In this document: piece after piece, positions 58,701 through 64,000 of the stretch
Numbering within the stretch: the first letter of the stretch is position 1
How the letters are laid out: every line of letters begins with the position of its first letter
Made by a program: the position numbers and the translations under genes
Origin: Ceratopteris richardii
Lineage: Eukaryota; Streptophyta; Polypodiopsida; Polypodiales; Pteridaceae
DNA: 64,000 bases
Direction: 5' to 3'
Assembly (NCBI GenBank): GCA_020310875.1
Contig: CM035423.1
Coordinates: 138,615,160-138,679,159, forward strand
Notes under the pieces: model-generated
Told to the model about the DNA's origin: nothing
What the model saw: only the letters and a program-made list of their open reading frames with translations
Databases searched by the model: none

Positions 58701-59929
58701 GCTACAAAAGGTACGTACAACTAGCCTAATTTTCAGGATAATTATGTCGGAGAAAGCATCAAAAGTGTGAAAAATGCATGTGCACATGTCCCATCAAATT
58801 ATGAACAACATAAATGTATATTTACCTCATAACAGCCTGACGTGACAGAGATTGGTGGTCTTGGTCATAAAAATAACTCTCAGATTTAGGAACATGGACA
58901 GCTTTCCCATGAGCGTGGAAACCCTGTTCGTTCATCTTTTCTGACCGATGAGTTCTGTGTTCCTGCAGAAATATAATGCATATTGATATCACACAATGGC
59001 TTGAAAAGGACAAGCAAACAACTTCTATTAGATTCATGCGATACACGACATGAACAATGAAACCTGCAGGCAGTTGCATACAAAAGGCCTCTACTTCATC
59101 CACAGGATTTGCTGTAGGCGTAACTTTCTTAAACCGGAGACATAAGGTACCTCTCTAGAGCTACTGACTCGCCAAGCTGGTGCCTCTTCCTGATCTGTAC
59201 AACCCTGAAAAGCTAGTGGAATGCACAGTGGCACCCGCAGCCAGGAATAATACGAGGTAAAAGATTTATAATATATTCAGCATACAAATAAACAGAAAAA
59301 AAAATTATATTACCCAATGAACACACAAATACAAACAGTAGAGGTCCAAAAGCAAACGACAAACTGTGCATTCACTGAAAGACGCATCCATAATCTTGAA
59401 GGCCTTGGAACATTCTTCTGAGTAATCCACGATATGGAAGCTCCAATTTGTAGACCAATTCGTTCCTTTCAAAACATACATTTTTCCATAATATACTCTT
59501 ATGAAATGCAAAACCTTAAAGGAGGCTTTCTTCGAAATATACACAACGTGACTGAAAATTTCGGCACACAGATATCACAATAAAATCACGATAAGATGAA
59601 ATGGTGTCCACCTAAGAATTACCTCTTATTTATCTATCTCGGCCATAGGCTTCCACTTCGATATAGTCCCTACGCTCGTGATCTTTGATGCTAGCAATGC
59701 CTTTATTGTCATTACTATTAGATTCACTCTCTGCCGGCGAGTATATTTTATCAAAGATATGCTTCAGAGCAAGTGCACAGCTCTCCCTCGTACGTAACGA
59801 AAGGGAAACAGATGGTGGAGTCCGTGAAGATTGCCGGAACGCAATAAGTTCTCTCTCCACGACCTGGTCCTTGTCGCTTCTCTCTGCTGAGGAAAAAGAA
59901 GCCATTTGTTCTTTACCCGTTGATGCCAT
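55708..59929 (-). CDS. TIFY/JAZ-type transcriptional repressor gene (multi-exon, minus strand; 5' structure tentative)
   Basis: JAZ proteins are nuclear co-repressors that bind MYC factors through the Jas motif and NINJA/TOPLESS through the TIFY domain; they are degraded through COI1 when jasmonate is sensed. The TIFY exon encodes QLTLFYAGSVYIYDDIPADK, then AKAIMLLAGTG across an intron. The Jas exon encodes LPHARIASLARLMEKRR. Exons 56465-56548, 56015-56330, 55870-55926 and 55708-55793 join in phase through GT-AG introns of 134, 88 and 76 bp. Upstream, candidate exons at 58,826-58,962 and 59,630-59,929 (MASTGKEQMASFSSAERS start) are plausible, but their joining is not settled. No convincing C-terminal PY signal is seen after the Jas motif. 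Confidence 0.75.
55870..55926 (-). CDS. Jas motif exon
   Basis: 57 bp. Acceptor ACATACAG; donor ACAG/GTTCGA. In phase with the preceding exon it reads GLPHARIASLARLMEKRRTG. Canonical motifs read LPIARRASLxRFLEKRK. The LP.AR..SL..L.EKR core is kept, but the basic residue after AR is Ile and the Phe is Leu. It is a short exon, as is usual for the Jas region, which is interrupted by the conserved Jas intron. Confidence 0.85.
56015..56330 (-). CDS. Exon completing the TIFY domain plus linker
   Basis: Follows acceptor GATCGCAG. AKAIMLLAGTGNPLL completes the ZIM helix (normally aka.imllA..). The linker is Ser/Asn-rich (NSPFAASMYRNKSFIAMKD; KEPQI at the end). It ends at CAGATAG/GTGAGT in phase 1. 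Confidence 0.85.
56465..56548 (-). CDS. TIFY (ZIM) domain exon
   Basis: 28 codons from AG/AATATC to AAG/GTATTA. Encodes NIWVGRTA then QLTLFYAGSVYIYDDIPADK. The signature is TLFYAG in place of TIFYXG, a conservative Ile to Leu change. The domain mediates dimerisation and NINJA binding in known JAZ proteins. The TIFY domain is completed by the next exon. Confidence 0.9.
56549..58637 (-). other. Large intron of the TIFY/JAZ gene
   Basis: No further exon of the gene was found in it. It contains a GC-rich segment at 56,780-57,430 that looks like a retroelement remnant on the + strand. The rest (57,430-58,600) has no recognisable feature. Confidence 0.5.
56780..57180 (+). pseudogene. LINE-like RT C-terminal zinc-finger remnant
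   Basis: The + frame reads CHTEIESEEHLVTRCPAYSDL, close to the C...E.EEH...CPAYS module at the C-terminus of plant non-LTR reverse transcriptases (zf-RVT type). A TAG follows, then a frame to ~57,180 with no known domain. The segment is more GC-rich than its surroundings, as expected of a recent or coding insertion. Confidence 0.35.
58826..58962 (-). CDS. Candidate exon of the TIFY/JAZ gene upstream of TIFY
   Basis: Acceptor TTTCTGCAG and donor GTAAAT flank an open frame reading KMNEQGFHAHGKAVHVPKSE and YFYDQDHQSLSRQAVM. It ends with two bases of a split codon. A small exon at 58,638-58,647 (10 bp) or 58,638-58,701 (64 bp), with donor GTGAAAG, would restore phase 0 for the TIFY exon. The small-exon choice is unresolved. 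Confidence 0.55.
59050..59160 (-). CDS. Candidate second exon of the TIFY/JAZ gene
   Basis: The minus frame reads GTLCLRFKKVTPTANPVDEV then EAFCMQLPA, ending at a good donor CTGCAG/GTTTCA. The acceptor is uncertain (CTCTAG near 59,155 is one option). It ends in phase 1, which fits the next exon only if that exon begins at GTCAG/AA (near 58,942) rather than at CTGCAG/GAACAC. Confidence 0.35.
59630..59929 (-). CDS. Candidate first exon of the TIFY/JAZ gene
   Basis: An open frame from the ATG at 59,929 reads MASTGKEQMASFSSAERSDK, then a Ser-rich, charged region (RTPPSVSLSLRTRESCALAL). It stops at a TAA near 59,630, so a donor must lie before the stop; candidates are GTAGGG near 59,675 and GTGGAA near 59,660. 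The start has no upstream ATG close by, and a G-box lies 109 bp above it. Confidence 0.5.
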   Translation of the reverse strand: MASTGKEQMASFSSAERSDKDQVVERELIAFRQSSRTPPSVSLSLRTRESCALALKHIFDKIYSPAESESNSNDNKGIASIKDHERRDYIEVEAYGRDR

Positions 59930-60037
59930 AGGTATCCGCTATCTCGAGACGCTCTCTGCAATTGAGGCGTGCGCCAGACCAAAAGTGTTGTTGACGATTC
60001 AACGGAGCTCGCAAGGACTTTCTCCTCCTAACAATTT

Positions 60038-60043
60038 CACGTG
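60038..60043 (-). promoter_or_regulatory. G-box CACGTG, ~110 bp upstream of the TIFY/JAZ ATG
   Basis: The palindromic CACGTG is the known MYC2 binding site in jasmonate-responsive promoters, including those of JAZ genes in Arabidopsis. Here it lies 109 bp above the proposed start. Confidence 0.55.
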
Positions 60044-60570
60044 CAGAAACCCATAAGTGAGTGCTCTGAACGCCCGAAAAGCAATTTTTTCCAGTTTCTA
60101 ATCTAATAGAGCAGAAAAGGAGTGTGGCAAGGCGATCAACGGTTCCTACTGTGGTCTACTTACCGGTATTGTCTGCTCTTCGTCCTCACCAGGATTGTAC
60201 GCACCTCCTGAATACCCCACCTATAAAACTGTAACGATCCGGTGCCTGCCCAAACTATCTTATAGTCACAGTCAGGTCCGGGACTCGTGAAGCTTACTTA
60301 TTCCGGTCTTATGAGGATGATGACTTTCAACCTGCTTGTTGGATACTAAAGCTCTAGGGTTGCAACTTGCATGTAGACAACTGTATCCTGAAATACACAT
60401 CCCATCATAATCAATCTTGATGACGAACAGCCGATCGAACACGACGCCTGCATTCTGTTTTGAGGAACTTCTTTTGATGCACTTTTCAAAGGTTCGGTTT
60501 CCTTTGGTACTTTGTGTATCCTCTGTATACGATAACAACTGCATTCAGCCAATCACTACTCTCCGTTCGG

Positions 60571-60811
60571 ATTTAACAAAGAGTTAATGAATTTAACACA
60601 TCCAAAGCAAGAGATCTTCCCAAGTGAAAGGATAGCAGTATTAAGAGATCTAATCCATTATTCCGTTGTTCTTTTAGTAAGAGTTAATGAGCTCAACATA
60701 TTTGCAGCGAGAGATCATGCCAAGTGAAGCGAAAGGGGTACAAGTTTAGTTGCAGCGAGAGATCATCCCAAGTGAGAGAGATCATCCCAAGTGAAGCGAA
60801 AGGGGTACAAG
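60571..60811 (+). repeat. Short tandem repeats upstream of the TIFY/JAZ gene
   Basis: GAGTTAATGA...GAGATC...CCAAGTGAA occurs at 60,581 and 60,681 (period 100 bp). GAGAGATCATCCCAAGTGAAGCGAAAGGGGTACAAG-type units follow twice more to 60,811. They are partly truncated, so the array is irregular. Confidence 0.8.
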
Positions 60812-60878
60812 GAAAAAAAAACAACATCCAGAGTTTTAACTCATTGTCTGGTTGTTCCATTCAAAGTTTACTTGCTGT

Positions 60879-61138
60879 GTCCACGTCATGTAGGACAATT
60901 GGTTGAGCTTTGGCCTCTTGAGGCGGAGGTCCAGGGTTCAAGTCCCAGGCTGGACATGTTATGGCTTAGGCCAATTAAACCCAATTGTAACCATGTCTCC
61001 TTCAGTTGTTACCTTGTCTAACCCTTGCATTGTGGGATATGGGGGGTCCCATGGGTGCTATGCCCATTCACTTGTACAGTTGCAATTTCAAAGTTAAAGT
61101 CCGGGGGAGTAGGCTTCGGCTGAACCTCCATTTAAAAA
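60879..61138 (+). mobile_element. tRNA-derived SINE with 16-bp target-site duplication
   Basis: The head carries an A box (TAGGACAATTGG, 60,891) and a perfect B box (GGTTCAAGTCC, 60,935), with a GTCCA...TGGAC acceptor-like pairing. The body is ~260 bp and ends in an A-run (61,134-61,141). Flanks AAAGTTTACTTGCTGT (60,863) and AAAGTTTAGTTGCTGT (61,139) form a 16-bp target-site duplication with one mismatch. The 3' part (GGGGGAGTAGGCTTCGGCTG) is not a family I can name. Confidence 0.88.
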
Positions 61139-61154
61139 AAAGTTTAGTTGCTGT

Positions 61155-63239
61155 AAGACAAGAGTGCCATTGAAGGTCAACATAGATCCACGTGGGAACG
61201 ACCTCAACGTGTTGTAGTGAACATTTGGTTCCAATCTATTAGACCTTCAGGTTGCAAACCGATTGGTCTTTGGATTGTCCTTCCCTTCAAGGGATGTGAG
61301 CACCCTCCTGTGAGCTTGACCTTAACTTTGTATGTGCTTGCTGGGATAGTCCCGTTCCCATAGATGCTAAACCCATATTTAAGATGAATAGAAGAACAGA
61401 GGAAGATGATGGGCAGTGTGTGTGTGTGTGCGTGTGTGTTTTTTTTAATTAATAATAATTTAAATGACCTTCAATACACGGTATAGTATTTACTTATAGA
61501 TAAACCATAAACAGGAAACTGGAGCTCATATTGTAGTACGTTTGAGCCTCTTGATTTTTGGGCAGCCTGCCTTAAGCAGCCTATCTATTATATTCCCTAC
61601 TCTTGTGCTTTAATGACTGGAAAGCATATGCATCATCTGAAATGGATCTCCATAAAGGGAATTTGAAGTACATTAACCTGCTTTGTATCTCCTCCTAATA
61701 CTGATGTATGTCCCTTTTGAATTAAATTCAAGCATTTTTGTGGAGAAATGAAATGCGCCTTTCAATGAAAAGCTGGCAGACCAACTCAAGTGCAAACAAA
61801 CAAACACATCAAGCCAAGGGAATGATCGCAGGCTGATGTGGAATATGTTTCTTAACAGGAGTGTTGTACCGAAAATGGACACCACAATCTCCTTTCTGCT
61901 TATGGCAGAAATACTCAAAAATCAACTTGAAAAGAAATCTTTCATATACCATATCGTACCATGGTTGAGAATTCTAAGAAAAAAATGTATATATAAGAGT
62001 GGCATTATTTGAAGAAAAAATTAGGAACATAATAGCCTCATATGAATCAGCATTCTTTCTTCCATAACATTTCATATAAAATTAAACAATGATTTTTACT
62101 CGCTGGGATTCTATTTTCTTATGCATCCTCACAGGTCCCTTGCACGGTAAAACTCACCTAGCCATGTTCGAAAAGTACTCCAATGCATACCTCTATAGTA
62201 TCAACAATACACAAGAAAAATGTATCTGTTATGCACATGGAAAAGTATTAGGATACAATATATTCCTCTCCGAATAACATCATATACTTTCCTGAAAATA
62301 CAGTAAATCACTACAAAAAAAGGAGATTTGACACTCAAGATGCAAAGGAAATCCATAAAAAGAACATAATTTGATACCAAGTTAAGTCAATTACGTGACC
62401 ATAAAATATTTAGGATGGCTCTATGAGCTCATATCTCATCATGCATGACATAATGCTTATAGAAGCACAAGTTTATGCATACAATTTTTTCAGTCTTGGG
62501 GCAGCCATAAAGTATCATTTAAGGTTTACATCCTCCCACTTATTTTCCTTCTCACAAGAAGATTGCCCTGTTTTGGTAGATATCCCTTTCACATGAGCAT
62601 CCAAAGTGTTTTTCTTTTCACACACCTTGAAAAAACACTTGGCTCATTATGGTCAATCATCACATAACAAGAGTACGAATTAGCAATTTTATATTCTGAA
62701 TGGTAATGGGAATACCTTTTTTATGAGCATGTTCTTGAGTACTAAAATCTGCATACGGGAGTCCATGCAAGGATAAGCACTATGCTCACTTGTGTAAAGC
62801 AAACAATGATGAAAGCAAGACAGCAACAAGCAACTAGTCATCATAGAAGTGCAAGGATTACTCACTCTCATCATCGCATTCCAAAGCATGTCTACCTTAA
62901 GCATTCCTCACATCATTTGCTAAAATACCTGCATCAGTTTTCACAGGCCTTACATCCTTACTGCATGCAAAACATGAGCTTGGATGTTCATTGTGATGGC
63001 AATGTTTTATGGTAAACCATTTTAGTGAAGAGAGTCGTACATAATTTACAGACGAGCATCTAGAGAGATTTTTCTTCTTGCAATAGGTAATCACTTTACA
63101 TACACAAAGTTTCACATCCCAAATCAAGCAAAAACCACTTTTTTTACAGTCCACACCAAACGAGAGCGATGGGATCTTCATTTCTTCTCTATGCAAGAGC
63201 TCAAAATCCATGCGAATCTTTCAATTTTAAGGCTGGATA
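61155..63239. other. Intergenic sequence, no gene recognised
   Basis: AT-rich non-coding sequence with a (GT)n patch at ~61,416. A minus ORF at 62,897-63,211 starts MDFELLHREEMKIPSLSF and meets a GTATGT-type donor after ~36 codons, so it could be a first exon, but nothing supports it further. Confidence 0.45.
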
Positions 63240-63259
63240 ACACAACGAACTATCACTAG

Positions 63260-64000
63260 ATGGAATGTTGATTAAAATTGTATTGTGATTGTTTGAATCA
63301 ATATTGATTCTTACTTCACAATAGTATGTGTATGTGCATGTATGTTATATGATTGTGATTGAAAATCTAATGTGATTGTATATGGGCATGTGTATGTGTG
63401 TGTATGATTGTGATAGGAGAACCAATGGATTTCTTAGAAAAGGTTTTATCTTCTTCTTTATAATTCAAGGTTTGACAAGGTGTTAATAAATGAACTAGAA
63501 ATTTCTAGGTCTCTAGATGGCTTTATCTTGTAGAATTAATAACACCTTCTCAGAAACTTGAATTGTAAAGGGATCCAATGAAGTTTCATCTGATACTATG
63601 TGTATGTGCATATGAGTGTATATTTGTAAATGAAAATGACTCAACATTGATTCTTACTTCACAATAGTATGTGTAAGTGTATCTGCATATGATTGAGAAT
63701 TTAGAATCTATTGTGATTGTCTATCTCAACATTGATTCTTACTTCACAATAGTATGTGTAAGTGTTATGTGCATATGATTGACAATTTAGAATCTATTGT
63801 GATTGTCTGACTCAACATTGATTTTTACTTCACAATAGTATATGTAAATGTATTTGCATATAATTCAGAATTTAAAATCTATTGTGATTGTCTCACTCAA
63901 CATTGATTCTTACTTCACAATAGTATATCTAAATATACGTGCATATGATTGTGAATTTAAAATCTATTGTGATTGTCTGACTCAACATTGATTCTTACTT
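63260..64000 (+). repeat. 85-bp tandem repeat array (runs past window end)
   Basis: Units starting CTCAACATTGATTCTTACTT at 63,640, 63,725, 63,811, 63,896 and 63,981 (periods 85, 86, 85, 85). A diverged related unit starts near 63,290. Each unit contains CTTCACAATAGTATGTGTAA and ATCTATTGTGATTGTCT. The inner half of each unit has an imperfect inverted repeat (CACAATAG and CTATTGTG). Confidence 0.92.

Noticed and set aside
59305..59544. A minus ORF (KASFKVLHFIRVYYGKMYVL) between JAZ candidate exons
   Set aside because: Acceptor-like and donor-like ends exist, but no phase-consistent joining to neighbours was found and no TIFY-family resemblance is visible; left out of the gene model.
60272..60552. 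Two overlapping minus ORFs upstream of the JAZ start
   Set aside because: No domain, no splice support, and they lie in the promoter region of the gene.
60879..60960. A tRNA gene
   Set aside because: A and B boxes and partial acceptor pairing are present, but the cloverleaf is incomplete and the sequence continues into a body with an A-tail and target duplication. It is a SINE head.
62897..63211. A 104-codon minus ORF with a plausible first-exon look
   Set aside because: Only one donor-like site supports it; no second exon or family was found.
63640..64000. A CRISPR-like repeat array
   Set aside because: The units are contiguous 85-bp repeats without unique spacers, and the DNA is plant nuclear.

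Overview
The window is nuclear DNA of a land plant with a large, transposon-packed genome. Roughly 70-80% of what can be recognised is LTR-retrotransposon sequence: Ty3/gypsy with a plant Tat/Athila-like RT, and Ty1/copia primed by initiator tRNA-Met. The one convincing host gene is a split TIFY/JAZ-type gene. A PPR pseudogene and a tRNA-derived SINE are also present. The species cannot be told from this sequence.

Layout. 1-10,341: a Ty3/gypsy element (gag with four zinc knuckles, PR, RT, RNase H, INT, an intact 116-aa accessory ORF, PPT, 2,240-bp 3' LTR). The LTR is followed at once by a second primer-binding site and leader copy, so the LTR is shared with a second, truncated unit. 11.5-19.85 kb: a second, heavily decayed gypsy element (four-knuckle gag, accessory ORFs, a G-run polypurine tract, 3' LTR). 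20.1-20.5 kb: a PPR pseudogene. 22.9-27.6 kb and 36.7-42.8 kb: two copies of one composite block. In each, a + strand copia element lacking RT/RNase H (family A) is joined to the inverted 3' end of another copia element (family B). 28.1-34.5 kb: a family A gag scrap and a family B end, split by a nested, complete but decayed minus-strand copia element (family C, 28,542-33,963, two 382-bp LTRs). 40.9-45.8 kb: AT-rich non-coding repeats, some tandemly duplicated, with a 59-copy TA array. 45.9-53.0 kb: two truncated family B copies in direct orientation. 53.2-54.6 kb: another family A gag/PR fragment. 54.7-55.3 kb: a compound microsatellite.

55.7-59.9 kb, minus strand: the JAZ/TIFY candidate. 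Exons coding the TIFY (ZIM) domain, a linker, the Jas motif and a C-terminus join in compatible phase through GT-AG introns; the 5' exons are less certain. A CACGTG G-box lies about 110 bp upstream of the proposed ATG. A LINE-like scrap sits in the large intron. 60.6-61.2 kb: short tandem repeats and a SINE with a 16-bp target-site duplication. 63.6 kb to the end: an 85-bp tandem repeat that runs out of the window.

The retroelement reading frames decay in a consistent way. Paired copies show in-frame TAG where the sister copy has CAG, and TGA where it has CGA, as expected from deamination of methylated cytosines in CHG and CG contexts. The elements nest, fuse and duplicate each other, and they leave only the last ~9 kb with a recognisable host gene.
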